Shown piece by piece: positions 47,424 to 61,887 of a stretch of 64,000 nucleotides of DNA. A program made the position numbers and the translations under genes. Numbering within the stretch: the first letter of the stretch is position 1; every line of letters begins with the position of its first letter. The notes under the pieces were generated by a model that was given only the letters and a program-made list of their open reading frames with translations, made no database searches and had not been told where the DNA came from. The stretch is from Pseudomonas oryzagri (GTDB lineage Bacteria > Pseudomonadota > Gammaproteobacteria > Pseudomonadales > Pseudomonadaceae): contig NZ_JAJHPU010000018.1 of assembly GCF_020831405.1 (NCBI RefSeq), positions 1-64,000 on the forward strand, read 5' to 3'.

Positions 47424-48224
47424 ATGGACGCCAACCGCCTGCTGGCGCGCGCCTGGCTGCCCGGCGTGGAGCTGTTCCACGCCGATTTCTCCGGCCAGCC
47501 GTTCGGCCGCCACAGTCACGACGCCTTCGCCGTCGGCGCCATCCTGCACGGGGCCGGCGGCTACCAGTGCCGGGGTGCCCGTCACGTGTTGCCGGCCGGA
47601 ACCCTGTCGCTGATGAATCCGGAGGAGCCGCACACCGGCCATGCCGAGAGCGAGCGCCTGGTCTACCGCATGCTCTACGTGGAGGAGGGCCGGCTGCCGG
47701 CATTGCTCGGTCGCAAGCACCTGCCGAGCGGCTTTCGCAGCCTCAATCCCGCCGACGACGGTGAGGTGGCCGCCCGCCTGGCGCGGCTGGCCACGGAGTT
47801 CGAGCGTGGCGACGCCCTGAGTCTGGAGAGCGAGCTGCTGGCCCTGCTGGAACTGGTGTTCGTGCGTCACGGCGGATTGCGCCCGGCGGCGGCTGCGCGC
47901 CGCGACGGTGGGATCACCGCACGGCTGCGCGACTACCTGGAGGCGCACTATCGCGAGCCGCTGAGCCTCGAACGGCTGGCCGCGCTGCTGGGGCGGCACC
48001 CGCGGCATCTGATCGAGAGCTTCCGACGCGCCTACGGCGTGCCGCCGCACACCTATCTGCTGCAGCGCCGCGTGCGCGAAGCCAAGCGCCGCCTGGTGCA
48101 AGGCGCGGCGCCGGTGGAGTTGGCCCTGGAGCTGGGTTTCTACGACCAGGCGCATTTCTCGACCACCTTCCGCCGCTTCACCGGCGTGACCCCGGGGCGC
48201 TTTCGTAGCGCGGCCCGCCTCTAA
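47424..48224 (+). CDS. AraC-family regulator
   Basis: A 266-residue regulator with an N-terminal cupin-type sensing domain (GRHSHDAFAVGAILHGAGG near residue 29) and a C-terminal double helix-turn-helix (LSLERLAALLGRHPRHLIES and ELALELGFYDQAHFSTTFRR). It starts one base after the epimerase stop. The LysE-type exporter gene follows 79 bp later; such pairs are common, and the regulator may control the exporter. The effector is unknown. Confidence 0.9.
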   Translation: MDANRLLARAWLPGVELFHADFSGQPFGRHSHDAFAVGAILHGAGGYQCRGARHVLPAGTLSLMNPEEPHTGHAESERLVYRMLYVEEGRLPALLGRKHLPSGFRSLNPADDGEVAARLARLATEFERGDALSLESELLALLELVFVRHGGLRPAAAARRDGGITARLRDYLEAHYREPLSLERLAALLGRHPRHLIESFRRAYGVPPHTYLLQRRVREAKRRLVQGAAPVELALELGFYDQAHFSTTFRRFTGVTPGRFRSAARL

Positions 48225-48303
48225 ACGGTCCACCTGAGTTTCTTCCAAGACGCCGTCAGCGGTCGCTGAGCAGACTGGCCTCCCGCCGCTCTCGGAGATC
48301 GCC

Positions 48304-48924
48304 ATGCTCGCCGCCTTCGCGCTGGTCGCCAGCACCCACTTCGCCGCCCTGCTGTCGCCCGGGCCGGACTTCTTCCTGCTGATCCGCGCCGCCCTGCTGC
48401 GCGGGCGCCGGCACGCCGATGGCTGCGCCTGCGGCATCGCCTTGGCCAATCTGGCCAGCATGGGTCTGGTGCTCGGCATTCTCGAGCTGCTGCCGGCGCT
48501 GGCCGGCCACGCGCGGGGTCCGTTGCAGCTGCTGGGTGGGGCGTACTTCGCCTGGCTCGGCCTGCGGGCGCTGCTGGCCCGGCGCGAGCTGGCGCTTCCG
48601 CAGGGCGTGGTGGCGTCGGGCGGCGGTTTGCTGTCCGGCCTGGGCGAGGGGCTGCTGGCCAGCAGCCTGAACCCCAAGCTGCCGATCTTCTACGCCGGGC
48701 TGTTCGGCATGCTCGGCCAGTTCCGCCTGCCCGCCTGGGCGCTGGGTCTGTGCGTGCTGTGGATGGGCACCGTGGTACTGCTCTGGGACCTGGCCCTGGT
48801 GCGCCTGCTCGACGGCCGGCGCTGGCGCGGCTGGCTGCAGCGCCGGGTGCGCGCCCTGGATCGCCTCTGCGGGCTGCTCCTGCTGGCGCTGGGCGGCGGA
48901 CTGCTGCTGGCAGCGCTGCGCTGA
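48304..48924 (+). CDS. LysE/RhtB-family exporter
   Basis: A 206-residue inner-membrane protein with about six helices. The family motif SPGPDFFLLIRAALLRGRRH lies near residue 18, followed by GCACGIALANL. Members export amino acids or their derivatives; the substrate here is unknown. It lies next to an AraC regulator and ends 4 bp before the convergent lipoprotein gene. Confidence 0.9.
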   Translation: MLAAFALVASTHFAALLSPGPDFFLLIRAALLRGRRHADGCACGIALANLASMGLVLGILELLPALAGHARGPLQLLGGAYFAWLGLRALLARRELALPQGVVASGGGLLSGLGEGLLASSLNPKLPIFYAGLFGMLGQFRLPAWALGLCVLWMGTVVLLWDLALVRLLDGRRWRGWLQRRVRALDRLCGLLLLALGGGLLLAALR

Positions 48925-48928
48925 GCGC

Positions 48929-49663
48929 TCAGTCGCGCTCGAGCAGCCAGACACGGCGGCCCGGGCGGTACTGCGGGGCGTCGGAGTGCAGCGCCTGGTT
49001 GTCGGCCTGGAAGATGCTCAGCTGGTCGTCGGCGAGGCGGAACAGCCATTCGCCCCCCTGCTCGCCGTTCTGCAGCCAGATGATCTCCTCTTCCGCGCTG
49101 CGCCCGGCGCACTCGCCGGACAGGCACAGGGCGTACTGGGCGACACCGGGCAGGCCCTCGACGCGGCCGTCGGGGTGGAAGCGCACCAGGCCGTCCTGGC
49201 CTGCGCCCTCGAGCACCTCCCAGTCGCCGCCGAGCAGGGCGGCGTACAGCGCCTGCTCGAAGGCTTGCCCGGGCTGGCTATCCTCCGTGGCTTCGGCGGC
49301 GACGAAGCGCTGCTCGGGACTGCTGGCGCTGGGCTGCTGGATCAACTCGTCGCCGTCGAGCTGGAGGCTTTCCTGCTGGTCGGCGTGGAAGGTCACCCGC
49401 CACTGTTCGTCGTCGCCCGCGGCCAGGTGGCCTTCGGCGATCGCTACGCCGTCGCTCGACCAGGCGGTGTAGCGCTGCGGTGCGAAGCGCCATTCCAGGG
49501 TGGGGCCGTAGGCCAGCAGCGACTCGCGCAGCCGGCCGCTGTCGGCGGCGGCGTCGATCGCCGGTTGGTTGATCCAGGCCCCGGCGAGCTGCTGCGGGCC
49601 GCTGGCGCAGCCGCCGAGCAGGGCGCTGGCCAGCAGCACGCCGAGGGGAAGGGGGTAACGCAT
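48929..49663 (-). CDS. putative lipoprotein of unknown function
   Basis: A 244-residue protein with a lipoprotein signal peptide: PLPLGVLLASALLGGCAS, so Cys19 would be lipidated. Without lysine-like sorting signals it probably goes to the outer membrane. The mature part is acidic, Gln- and Asp-rich, with two Cys (CLSGEC) near residue 180. I recognise no domain. The start at 49663 is the ATG directly before the signal peptide. It lies 65 bp after ridA. Confidence 0.8.
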   Translation of the reverse strand: MRYPLPLGVLLASALLGGCASGPQQLAGAWINQPAIDAAADSGRLRESLLAYGPTLEWRFAPQRYTAWSSDGVAIAEGHLAAGDDEQWRVTFHADQQESLQLDGDELIQQPSASSPEQRFVAAEATEDSQPGQAFEQALYAALLGGDWEVLEGAGQDGLVRFHPDGRVEGLPGVAQYALCLSGECAGRSAEEEIIWLQNGEQGGEWLFRLADDQLSIFQADNQALHSDAPQYRPGRRVWLLERD

Positions 49664-49728
49664 GCGGGCGTCCTTTCCGAAAGAGCGGGGGAAGGCCGCG
49701 GCACGGGCGCGCCGCGGCCGGGGCGGGA

Positions 49729-50109
49729 TCAGGCGAGGACCAGGATGCCGTCCATCTCCACCTGCGCGCCGCGCGGCAGGGAGGCCACGCCGATGGCGGC
49801 GCGCGCCGGGTAGGGCTGCTGGAAGTAGCGGCCCATCACCTCGTTGACGGTGGCGAAGTTGGCCAGGTCGGTGAGGAAGATGTTCAGCTTGGCGATGTCG
49901 GCCAGCGAGCCGCCGGCGGCTTCGCACACGGCCTTGAGGTTCTCGAACACCTGCACGGCCTGAGCCTCGAAGCCTTCCACCAGTTGCATGGTGGCCGGGT
50001 CCAGGGGGATCTGCCCGGACAGGTAGACGGTGTTGCCGGCCTTGATGGCCTGGGAGTAGGTGCCGATGGCGGCCGGGGCCTTGTCGGTGCTGATGACGCT
50101 CTTGCTCAT
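49729..50109 (-). CDS. ridA: RidA-family enamine/imine deaminase
   Basis: A 126-residue YjgF/YER057c/UK114 protein that hydrolyses reactive 2-aminoacrylate and related imines. Family marks: [20 protein letters not shown], the substrate-binding Arg in [21 protein letters not shown] near the end. Normal length. The start follows GAGGAGTTCCC. It lies downstream of spoT in the same direction, a conserved neighbour in many bacteria. Confidence 0.96.
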   Translation of the reverse strand: MSKSVISTDKAPAAIGTYSQAIKAGNTVYLSGQIPLDPATMQLVEGFEAQAVQVFENLKAVCEAAGGSLADIAKLNIFLTDLANFATVNEVMGRYFQQPYPARAAIGVASLPRGAQVEMDGILVLA

Positions 50110-50230
50110 GGGAACTCCTCGTCGAATGGATCGGGGTGATGGCGCGGGCGACGCCGCGCTGCGCAGTTGTACCGAAGAAGCAGGGGGATTGGCGATGGCG
50201 GCGTCGGCGGCCGACAAGCCGCCGCCGTGT

Positions 50231-52351
50231 TCAGGCGCGCAAACGGGTGATGTGGCTGACGCCCTTGATGGTGCGCAGGCGCTTGATCACCCGCGCCAGG
50301 TGCACGCGGTCATGCACGCTGACCACCAGCTGGACCACGCTGATGCGGCCGTCGCGCTCGTCCATGCTGATCTTCTCGATGTTGCCGTCGGCGCTGGCCA
50401 CCGCGGTGGCCAGCAGGGCGATCAGGCCGCGCTGGTGTTCCAGCTCGACGCGCAGCTCGACGTTGAACTCGCCGCTGACGTCCTTGGCCCAGGACAGCGG
50501 GATGCACTTGTCCGGGTTGTGGCGGAACTCGCTGATGTTGCGGCAGTTGTCGAGGTGGATGACCATGCCCTTGCCGGCCGACAGGTGGCCGACGATGGGA
50601 TCGCCGGGGATCGGCGTGCAGCACTTGGCGTAGCTGATCACCAGGCCCTCGGTGCCGCGGATCGCCAGCGGGCCGTCGTGGCCGGGCAACTGCTCGGCGG
50701 TGGCGTCGAGACTCTCGGCCAGCAGGCGGCGCGCCACCACGTAGGCCATGCGGTTGCCCAGGCCGATGTCCTCGAGCAGGTCGTCGAGATGGGCCAGCTG
50801 GTATTCGGCGAGCACCGCGGCGGTGCGCTCGGCGGCGATGCGCTCGAGGTGGCTGTCGAAGCCGGCCAATGCCTTGTTGAGCAGGCGCTCGCCGAGACTC
50901 ACCGATTCGGAGCGGCGCTGCTGCTTGAGCGAGTGGCGGATGTGGGTGCGCGCCTTGCCGGTGACCACGAAGTTGAGCCAGGCCGGGTTGGGGCGCGCGC
51001 CGGGGGCGGTGACGATCTCCACCGTCTGGCCGCTCTGCAGCGCCTCGGACAGCGGCGCCAGGCGGCGGTTGATGCGGCAGGCGATGCAGCTGTTGCCGAC
51101 GTCGGTGTGCACCGCGTAGGCGAAGTCGACCGCGGTCGAGCCCTTGGGCAGCTCCATGATCCGCCCCTTGGGGGTGAACACGTAGACCTCGTCGGGGAAC
51201 AGGTCGATCTTGACGTTCTCGATGAACTCCAGCGAGTTGCCGGCGCGCTGCTGCAGCTCCAGCACGCCCTTGACCCACTGCCGCGCGCGCTCGTGGGTGC
51301 CGCGCGGGTTCGCCTCGTCGCTGGACTTGTACAGCCAGTGCGCGGCGATACCGTGGTTGGCCATCTCCTCCATCTCGCGGGTGCGGATCTGGATCTCGAT
51401 GGGCACGCCGTGCATGCCGAACAGGGTGGTGTGCAGCGACTGGTAGCCGTTGGCCTTGGGGATCGCGATGTAGTCCTTGAAGCGCCCGGGGAACGGCTTG
51501 TAGAGGCTGTGCACCGCGCCGAGCACGCGGTAGCAGGTGTCGACCTTGTCGACGATGATGCGGAAGGCGTAGACGTCCATGATCTCGTTGAACGCCCGGC
51601 GCTTGCCGCGCATCTTCTGGTAGATGCTGTAGAGGTGCTTCTCGCGGCCCTTGACCTCGCCGGGCAGGCCTTCCTGGCTCAGGCAGTTGGCCAGCGACTC
51701 TTGGATCTTGCCGACGATCTCGCGGCGGTTGCCGCGCGCGCGCTTGACCGCGCGCTTGATGCGCTCGGCGCGCATCGGGTGCATGGCCTTGAAGCCGAGA
51801 TCCTCGAATTCGGCGAATACGCTGTGCATGCCCAGGCGGTTGGCGATCGGCGCGTAGATCTCCAGGGTTTCCTTGGCGATGCGCCGGCGCTTCTCGCCCG
51901 AGAGCACCTCGAGGGTGCGCATGTTGTGCAGGCGGTCGGCCAGCTTGACCAGGATCACGCGGATGTCGCGGGCCATGGCCATGGCCATCTTCTGGAAGTT
52001 TTCCGCCTGCGCCTCGGCCTTGGACTGGAAGTCCATCTGGGTCAGCTTGCTGACCCCGTCGACCAGCTCGGCGACGGTGGCGCCGAACTGCCCGCTCAAG
52101 GCGTCCTTGGGGATGCCGGTGTCCTCGATGACGTCGTGCAGCATGGCGGCCATCAGGCTCTGATGGTCCATGTGCATGTCGGCGAGGATGCTGGCCACCG
52201 CCAGCGGATGGGTGACGTAGGCTTCGCCGCTGCGCCGGCGCTGGCCGTCGTGGGCCTGCTCGGCGTAGTAGTAGGCGCGGCGGACCAGATTGACCTGGTC
52301 CGGCGAGAGGTAAGTGCTGAGGCGGTCGGCGAGGGCGTCTATGCTGGCCAA
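50231..52351 (-). CDS. spoT: bifunctional (p)ppGpp synthetase/hydrolase SpoT
   Basis: A 706-residue Rel/Spo protein. Hydrolase HD domain: [16 protein letters not shown] and [14 protein letters not shown] in residues 45-80, intact. Synthetase domain: [17 protein letters not shown] near residue 240 and [19 protein letters not shown] domain near 390 ([31 protein letters not shown]), then a helical region and the C-terminal ACT domain. It adjusts the stringent response to carbon, fatty-acid and iron state. It follows rpoZ by 59 bp. Confidence 0.97.
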   Translation of the reverse strand: MASIDALADRLSTYLSPDQVNLVRRAYYYAEQAHDGQRRRSGEAYVTHPLAVASILADMHMDHQSLMAAMLHDVIEDTGIPKDALSGQFGATVAELVDGVSKLTQMDFQSKAEAQAENFQKMAMAMARDIRVILVKLADRLHNMRTLEVLSGEKRRRIAKETLEIYAPIANRLGMHSVFAEFEDLGFKAMHPMRAERIKRAVKRARGNRREIVGKIQESLANCLSQEGLPGEVKGREKHLYSIYQKMRGKRRAFNEIMDVYAFRIIVDKVDTCYRVLGAVHSLYKPFPGRFKDYIAIPKANGYQSLHTTLFGMHGVPIEIQIRTREMEEMANHGIAAHWLYKSSDEANPRGTHERARQWVKGVLELQQRAGNSLEFIENVKIDLFPDEVYVFTPKGRIMELPKGSTAVDFAYAVHTDVGNSCIACRINRRLAPLSEALQSGQTVEIVTAPGARPNPAWLNFVVTGKARTHIRHSLKQQRRSESVSLGERLLNKALAGFDSHLERIAAERTAAVLAEYQLAHLDDLLEDIGLGNRMAYVVARRLLAESLDATAEQLPGHDGPLAIRGTEGLVISYAKCCTPIPGDPIVGHLSAGKGMVIHLDNCRNISEFRHNPDKCIPLSWAKDVSGEFNVELRVELEHQRGLIALLATAVASADGNIEKISMDERDGRISVVQLVVSVHDRVHLARVIKRLRTIKGVSHITRLRA

Positions 52352-52410
52352 AGTATTACTCCAGACCGGTCAGTGCCGGTGCTTCAGGCGCGCGACGTCG
52401 ACCCGGCAAT

Positions 52411-52674
52411 TCAGATCTCCTCGCTGCCGTTTTCCTCGAAGGCGGCGAACAGCGGAGTTTCCTCGACGATGTCTTCCTGCTGCACCACTTCATGGTCGAC
52501 CAGGCCTTCGGCGATTTCGCGCAGGGCTACCACGGTCGGCTTGTCGTTTTCCCACGCCACCTTGGGCTCCTTGCCGCCGGTCGCCAGCTGGCGAGCACGC
52601 TTGCTGGCGAGCATGACCAGTTCAAAACGGTTATCGACGTTGTCCAGGCAGTCTTCAACGGTAACGCGGGCCAT
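52411..52674 (-). CDS. rpoZ: RNA polymerase omega subunit
   Basis: An 87-residue omega subunit. [20 protein letters not shown] at the start and the [20 protein letters not shown]-type middle (here [10 protein letters not shown]) are diagnostic. Omega helps beta' fold and forms one ppGpp binding site on the polymerase, which fits its place between gmk and spoT. GAGGAACACC precedes the ATG. Confidence 0.97.
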   Translation of the reverse strand: MARVTVEDCLDNVDNRFELVMLASKRARQLATGGKEPKVAWENDKPTVVALREIAEGLVDHEVVQQEDIVEETPLFAAFEENGSEEI

Positions 52675-52773
52675 GGTGTTCCTCGTGATTCTACGGCTGG
52701 GCCCGGAATGCCGGGCGGATTGGATAGTTTAAAAAATCGCCAATGGTTAGGGAAGTGGCGTATGCGCGGGCGG

Positions 52774-54281
<1,508 letters not shown>

Positions 54282-54405
54282 GGGCGGTCCTCGCGGTAAT
54301 CAGGGGGGATGGCGCTCGCGGACGCCTCGCAGTCAGTCCGCCAGTGTAACCCAGGCGTCGCCGCGCTCCCAATCGCGGCGGTGGTTCGCCGTGCCCGCCG
54401 CCCCC

Positions 54406-54411
54406 TATAAT
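54406..54411 (+). promoter_or_regulatory. -10 element before rph
   Basis: A perfect TATAAT, 38 bp before the rph ATG. No good -35 at 17 bp is seen. Confidence 0.5.
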
Positions 54412-54448
54412 GGGCCGCCAATCTCCCTCTTGCCGACAGGACCCGCCG

Positions 54449-55171
54449 ATGAATCGCCCCAGTGGCCGCGCCGCCGACCAGATGCGCCCGATCCGAATCA
54501 CTCGTCACTACACCAAGCATGCCGAGGGTTCGGTGCTGGTGGAGTTCGGCGACACCAAGGTGATCTGTACGGTGAGCGTGGAGGCCGGTGTGCCGCGCTT
54601 CCTCAAGGGCCAGGGCCAGGGCTGGCTGACCGCCGAATACGGCATGCTGCCGCGCGCCACCGGCTCGCGCACCCACCGCGAGGCCACCCGCGGCAAGCAG
54701 GGCGGGCGCACTCTGGAGATCCAGCGTCTGATCGGCCGTTCGCTGCGCGCCGCGCTGGACCTGTCCAAGCTGGGCGAGAACACCCTGTACATCGACTGCG
54801 ACGTGATCCAGGCCGACGGCGGCACCCGTACCGCGTCGATCACCGGCGCCACCGTGGCGGTGATCGACGCCCTGGCGACCCTGAAGAAGCGCGGCGCGCT
54901 CAAGCAGAACCCGCTCAAGCAGCTGGTCGCCGCGGTCTCGGTGGGCATCTACCAGGGCGAGGCGGTGCTCGACCTCGACTACCTGGAGGATTCGGCCGCC
55001 GGTACCGACCTCAACGTGGTGATGACCGACGCCGGCGGTTTCATCGAGGTGCAGGGCACCGCCGAGGGCACGCCGTTCCAGCCCGAGGAGCTCAACGCCA
55101 TGCTGGCGCTGGCGCGCAAGGGCCTTGAGGAGCTGTTCGAGCTGCAACGCGCGGCGCTCGACGGCGAGTGA
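54449..55171 (+). CDS. rph: ribonuclease PH
   Basis: A 240-residue phosphorolytic exonuclease trimming tRNA 3' ends. Diagnostic segments: [40 protein letters not shown] with [20 protein letters not shown] (phosphate and RNA binding), and [19 protein letters not shown]. The frame is full length, unlike the frameshifted rph of E. coli K-12. The ATG at 54449 has ACAGGA upstream. Confidence 0.97.
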   Translation: MNRPSGRAADQMRPIRITRHYTKHAEGSVLVEFGDTKVICTVSVEAGVPRFLKGQGQGWLTAEYGMLPRATGSRTHREATRGKQGGRTLEIQRLIGRSLRAALDLSKLGENTLYIDCDVIQADGGTRTASITGATVAVIDALATLKKRGALKQNPLKQLVAAVSVGIYQGEAVLDLDYLEDSAAGTDLNVVMTDAGGFIEVQGTAEGTPFQPEELNAMLALARKGLEELFELQRAALDGE

Positions 55172-55212
55172 AGAGGGCGGGCGCAGGCCCGGCCTGAAGA
55201 GGAGGTCCCGCG

Positions 55213-55599
55213 ATGAGCGAGCAACAGCCAGACGTGCCGTCGACCCTGCCGACTCCACCCGCCGCCGAGGCGCGCAAGTGGGCGATGCTCTGCCACTACG
55301 CGGCCTTCGCCTGGTTCCTGGCGCCGATGGTCGGCAACGTGGTGGGCCCGCTGGTGGTCTGGCAGCTCAAGCGCGAGTCAGATCCCTACGTCGACGAGCA
55401 GGGGCGCGAGGCGCTCAACTTCCAGCTGACCCTGAGCCTCGCGCTGATGGTCTGCGGCGTGCTGGCCTGGCTGCTGATCGGCTTCCCGCTGATGCTGCTG
55501 GTCAGCGTGGTCGGCCTGGTGCTGACCATCATCGCCGGCATCAAGGCCAACGAGGGCCGGCCTTGGCGCTACCCGTTCTGCATCCGCTTCTTGAAGTAG
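55213..55599 (+). CDS. DUF4870-family membrane protein
   Basis: A 128-residue membrane protein. After a 25-residue hydrophilic N-terminus there are three helices (about residues 30-55, 70-90, 93-115). WAMLCHYAAFAWFLAP, VVWQLKRESDPYVDEQGREALNFQ and the terminal LNYPFCIRFLK-type end (here RYPFCIRFLK) are typical of DUF4870. Function unknown. GAGGAGGTC is a strong ribosome site. It lies 41 bp after rph. Confidence 0.88.
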   Translation: MSEQQPDVPSTLPTPPAAEARKWAMLCHYAAFAWFLAPMVGNVVGPLVVWQLKRESDPYVDEQGREALNFQLTLSLALMVCGVLAWLLIGFPLMLLVSVVGLVLTIIAGIKANEGRPWRYPFCIRFLK

Positions 55600-55610
55600 C
55601 GGCGCAACGA

Positions 55611-55638
55611 AAAAAGCCGACCCTGAGGTCGGCTTTTT
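55611..55638. terminator. bidirectional terminator between the DUF4870 gene and crc
   Basis: AAAAAGCCGACC/GGTCGGCTTTTT, a perfect 12-bp stem with CTGA loop and T tracts in both directions, between convergent genes. Confidence 0.93.
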
Positions 55639-55656
55639 CATACCGGCTGGCGTGGC

Positions 55657-56436
55657 TCAGATGCTCAGCGTCCAGTCGTAGTCGACCACCAGCGGGGCGT
55701 GCTGGGAGAAGCGCGGCTGGCGCGGCAACTGGGCGTTGCGCACGAAGCGGCGCAGGCCGGGGGTGAGCAGCTGGTAGTCGAAGCGGAAGCCGAGGTTGAG
55801 CATCTGCGCCTGCTCGGTGTCCGGCCACCAGCTGTACTGGTCGCTGTCGCGGCTGACCTCGCGCAGGGCGTCGGCGTAGCCGAGGTTGCCCAGCACCTCG
55901 TCCATCCAGGAACGCTCGGGAGCCAGGAAGCCCGGCATCTGCTGGCAGTCGCGCCAGTTCTTCACGTCCTGCTTCTGGTGCGCCACGTACAGCGAGCTGC
56001 AGTAGATGTACTCGCGCCGCTTGCGGCGCTGCTTGTTCAGGTAGCTGGTGAAGTCGTCCATGAACTTGAACTTGGCGTTCAGGTCGGCGTCGCCCTTCTG
56101 CCCGCTGGGCATCAGCAGGCTGGCGATGCTGACCTTGTCGAAGTCGGCCTGCAGGTAGCGGCCGTAGCGGTCGGCCTGCTCGAAGCCGAGGCCGAAGATC
56201 ACGGCCTTGGGCTGTAGCCGGGAGTACAGTGCCACACCGCCCTGCCCGGGGACTTCGGCGTCGACGGCGTACATGAAGTAGCCGTCCAGCTGCAAGGCGG
56301 GGTCTTCCATGTCGTAGCACGAGGCGCGGGTGTCCTGCAGGCAGATCACGTCGGCATTCTGGCTCTGCAGCCAGCCGAGCAGGCCGCGCTCGACCGCCGG
56401 TTGAATGCCGTTCACGTTAATACTGACGATCCGCAT
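55657..56436 (-). CDS. crc: catabolite repression control protein Crc
   Basis: A 259-residue protein, the same length as Crc of P. aeruginosa, with the exonuclease III fold. Crc works with Hfq to block translation of mRNAs bearing A-rich catabolite-activity motifs; it has lost nuclease activity. Recognisable segments: MRIVSINVNGIQPA, ADVICLQDTRAS, ADRYGRYLQADFDKVSIA, KQRRKRREYIYC and the terminal FSQHAPLVVDYDW. The ATG at 56436 matches this family. It is divergent from pyrE with only 71 bp between the starts. Confidence 0.96.
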   Translation of the reverse strand: MRIVSINVNGIQPAVERGLLGWLQSQNADVICLQDTRASCYDMEDPALQLDGYFMYAVDAEVPGQGGVALYSRLQPKAVIFGLGFEQADRYGRYLQADFDKVSIASLLMPSGQKGDADLNAKFKFMDDFTSYLNKQRRKRREYIYCSSLYVAHQKQDVKNWRDCQQMPGFLAPERSWMDEVLGNLGYADALREVSRDSDQYSWWPDTEQAQMLNLGFRFDYQLLTPGLRRFVRNAQLPRQPRFSQHAPLVVDYDWTLSI

Positions 56437-56462
56437 AAATGGCCCCTGAAAAAACCAGTGTG

Positions 56463-56469
56463 TATGATA
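56463..56469. promoter_or_regulatory. overlapping divergent -10 elements for crc and pyrE
   Basis: GTATGATAC is nearly symmetrical: TATGAT on the plus strand (56463-56468) and TATCAT on the minus strand (56464-56469). Each lies about 30-40 bp before its gene. Confidence 0.45.
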
Positions 56470-56507
56470 CCTGAGGTTCACGCTTTTTTGGCTAAATCGG
56501 GCATCTC

Positions 56508-57149
56508 ATGCAGGCATATCAACGCGAATTCATCCGCTTCGCCATCGAGCGCGGCGTCCTGCGCTTCGGCGAGTTCACCCTCAAGTCCGGACGCACCAGC
56601 CCCTACTTCTTCAACGCCGGCCTGTTCAACAGCGGTCTGGCCCTGGCCCGCCTCGGCCGCTTCTATGCCGAAGCCGTGCAGGCCAGCGGTATCGACTTCG
56701 ACGTGCTGTTCGGCCCGGCCTACAAGGGCATCCCGCTGGCCGGCGCCACCGCCATCGCCCTGGCCGAGCAGCATGATCGCGACCTGCCCTGGTGCTTCAA
56801 CCGCAAGGAAGCCAAGGACCACGGCGAGGGCGGCACCCTGGTCGGTGCGCCGCTGACCGGCCGCGCGCTGATCGTCGACGACGTGATCACCGCCGGCACT
56901 GCGATCCGCGAGGTGATGCAGATCATCCAGGCGCAGGGCGCCCAGGCTGCCGGCGTGCTGATCGCGCTGAACCGCGAGGAGCGTGGCCAGGGCGAGCTGT
57001 CGGCGATCCAGGAAGTCGAGCGCGATTTTGGCATTCCGGTGGTGAGCATCGTGTCGCTCAGCCAGGTGCTCGAATACCTGGCCGAGGATGCCGGGCTCCA
57101 GCAACACCTGCCGGCGGTGCAGGCCTACCGCGCGCAGTACGGCATCTGA
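56508..57149 (+). CDS. pyrE: orotate phosphoribosyltransferase
   Basis: A 213-residue enzyme of pyrimidine synthesis joining orotate and PRPP to [22 protein letters not shown] near the start, [24 protein letters not shown] (catalytic loop) and the PRPP-binding [16 protein letters not shown] are all present. Usual length. It is followed by a clear terminator, so it is monocistronic. Confidence 0.97.
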   Translation: MQAYQREFIRFAIERGVLRFGEFTLKSGRTSPYFFNAGLFNSGLALARLGRFYAEAVQASGIDFDVLFGPAYKGIPLAGATAIALAEQHDRDLPWCFNRKEAKDHGEGGTLVGAPLTGRALIVDDVITAGTAIREVMQIIQAQGAQAAGVLIALNREERGQGELSAIQEVERDFGIPVVSIVSLSQVLEYLAEDAGLQQHLPAVQAYRAQYGI

Positions 57150-57198
57150 GCGGCGTCGGGCGGCGTGCGCAGTCCGCGGCTGCGGCTGCCTGGCGAAG

Positions 57199-57222
57199 AA
57201 GTCGGCGCAAGCCGACTTTTTC
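57199..57222 (+). terminator. pyrE terminator
   Basis: AAGTCGGC/GCCGACTT 8-bp stem with GCAA loop followed by T-rich sequence. Confidence 0.9.
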
Positions 57223-57305
57223 TTGGCCGGGCCATCTCGCAGCGGCGCCGGATGGGTTCGGCAGCGTGGCTCGGCGGGCCTTTGTTGCCGGCCGGCGGCG
57301 AATCC

Positions 57306-57334
57306 TTGACCTGCGCCGAAGCGTGCTGGATAAC
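57306..57334 (+). promoter_or_regulatory. sigma-70 promoter of the DUF4124 gene
   Basis: TTGACC, 17-bp spacer, GATAAC. It lies in the gap between the pyrE terminator and the gene starting at 57437; the leader would be about 95 nt. Confidence 0.5.
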
Positions 57335-57436
57335 CCTGCGCGATCATCCGCAGCCCGCCGGGCGCGGGTGCCCGAAACATTTCCGAGCGGGCCGCGGCCC
57401 GGCCCCAACCAGCCCAGCGAGGTGAGCGGCAGAGCG

Positions 57437-58024
57437 ATGCGGAAGGTGAACAAGGTGTGGCTGTTGCTGGCCGGTGTGCTGGTCGTGACCGCGGCCCAGG
57501 CCGAGGTGTATCGCTACGTGAACCGCCAGGGCGTGGTGGCGCTGGATCGCCAGGGCGTGCCGCCGGAATACGTCGCCAACGGCTACGAGGTGCTCGACGA
57601 CGAAGGCCAGCTGCTGCGCGTGGTGCCGCCGGCGCCCAGCGCCGAGGAGCTGGAGCGCCGCGCCGCCGCCCAGCGCCAGGCGGCGTTCGACGCCGACCTG
57701 TTGCAGCGCTACACCAGCGCCGCCGAGCTGGAGTGGGCCCAGGTGCGCCAGCTGCGCGACCAGGACGCCCTGATCGGCATCGTCCGCGCCAACCTGGATA
57801 CGGCCCGCGGCCAGCTGCAGAAGGTCGAGCGCCAGGCCGCCGAGCGCCAGCGCGCCGGTCAGCCGCTGGCGCCGGAGCTGCTGACCCAGCGCGACCAGCT
57901 GCAGCGCGAGCAGCATCGCCTCGAGGCCGAACTCAAGCGCGTGCAGGAGCTGCGCGCGAGCAGCGAGGCGGAGTTCGTCCGCGAACGCGTGCGCCTGCAG
58001 GAGTTGCTCGGCGCCAAGCGCTGA
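57437..58024 (+). CDS. exported DUF4124-like coiled-coil protein
   Basis: A 195-residue protein with a signal peptide ending near residue 22 (LLLAGVLVVTAAQA). VYRYVNRQGVVALDRQGVPP marks a DUF4124-type domain. From about residue 72 the sequence is Arg/Gln/Glu/Leu-rich and predicted coiled coil to the end. The periplasmic function is unknown. A weak ribosome site GAGCG precedes the ATG at 57437. It has its own promoter and is convergent with argB. Confidence 0.78.
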   Translation: MRKVNKVWLLLAGVLVVTAAQAEVYRYVNRQGVVALDRQGVPPEYVANGYEVLDDEGQLLRVVPPAPSAEELERRAAAQRQAAFDADLLQRYTSAAELEWAQVRQLRDQDALIGIVRANLDTARGQLQKVERQAAERQRAGQPLAPELLTQRDQLQREQHRLEAELKRVQELRASSEAEFVRERVRLQELLGAKR

Positions 58025-58026
58025 AT

Positions 58027-58048
58027 GCCGCCGGGCGAGCCCGGCGGC
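58027..58048. terminator. hairpin between convergent genes
   Basis: GCCGCCGGG/CCCGGCGGC 9-bp perfect stem with CGAG loop, between the DUF4124 gene and argB. Confidence 0.6.
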
Positions 58049-58056
58049 GTGGTGGG

Positions 58057-61397
<3,341 letters not shown>

Positions 61398-61425
61398 GGG
61401 GCGCTCGCTGCAATCCTTGGCGTGT

Positions 61426-61881
61426 TCAGTGTTGGCCGCTGTGGCCGAAGCCGCCGGCGCCGCGCTGGCTGTCGTCGAAGGCTTCGACCAGCTCGAAGCG
61501 GGCCTGCACCACCGGCACCAGCACCAGCTGGGCGAGGCGCTCGCCGACGGCGAGGGTGAAGGCGCTCTGCCCGCGGTTCCAGCAGGACACCATCAGCTCG
61601 CCCTGGTAGTCGGAGTCGATCAGGCCGACCAGGTTGCCGAGGACGATGCCGTGTTTGTGGCCCAGGCCCGAGCGCGGCAGGATCAGCGCGGCCAGGCCCG
61701 GATCGGCGATGTGGATGGACAGCCCGGTGGGGATCAGCACGGTCTGTCCGGGCTCGAGGATCAGCTCCTCCTGCAGCATGGCGCGCAGGTCGAGGCCGGC
61801 CGAGCCGGGGGTGGCGTACTCGGGCAGGGGGAAGTCGCGGCCCAGGCGCGGATCGAGAATGCGGGCTTGCAGTGCGTGCAT
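61426..61881 (-). CDS. dut: dUTP diphosphatase
   Basis: A 151-residue trimeric dUTPase that removes dUTP and makes dUMP. The five family motifs are visible: [43 protein letters not shown], and the C-terminal GAGGFGHSG. Normal length. It lies 6 bp after coaBC and 28 bp before algC. Confidence 0.97.
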   Translation of the reverse strand: MHALQARILDPRLGRDFPLPEYATPGSAGLDLRAMLQEELILEPGQTVLIPTGLSIHIADPGLAALILPRSGLGHKHGIVLGNLVGLIDSDYQGELMVSCWNRGQSAFTLAVGERLAQLVLVPVVQARFELVEAFDDSQRGAGGFGHSGQH

Positions 61882-61887
61882 CGGGAA

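Noticed and set aside
54406-54411. A complete sigma-70 promoter for rph
   Set aside because: Only the -10 TATAAT is convincing; I could not find a -35 at proper spacing, so only the -10 is annotated.
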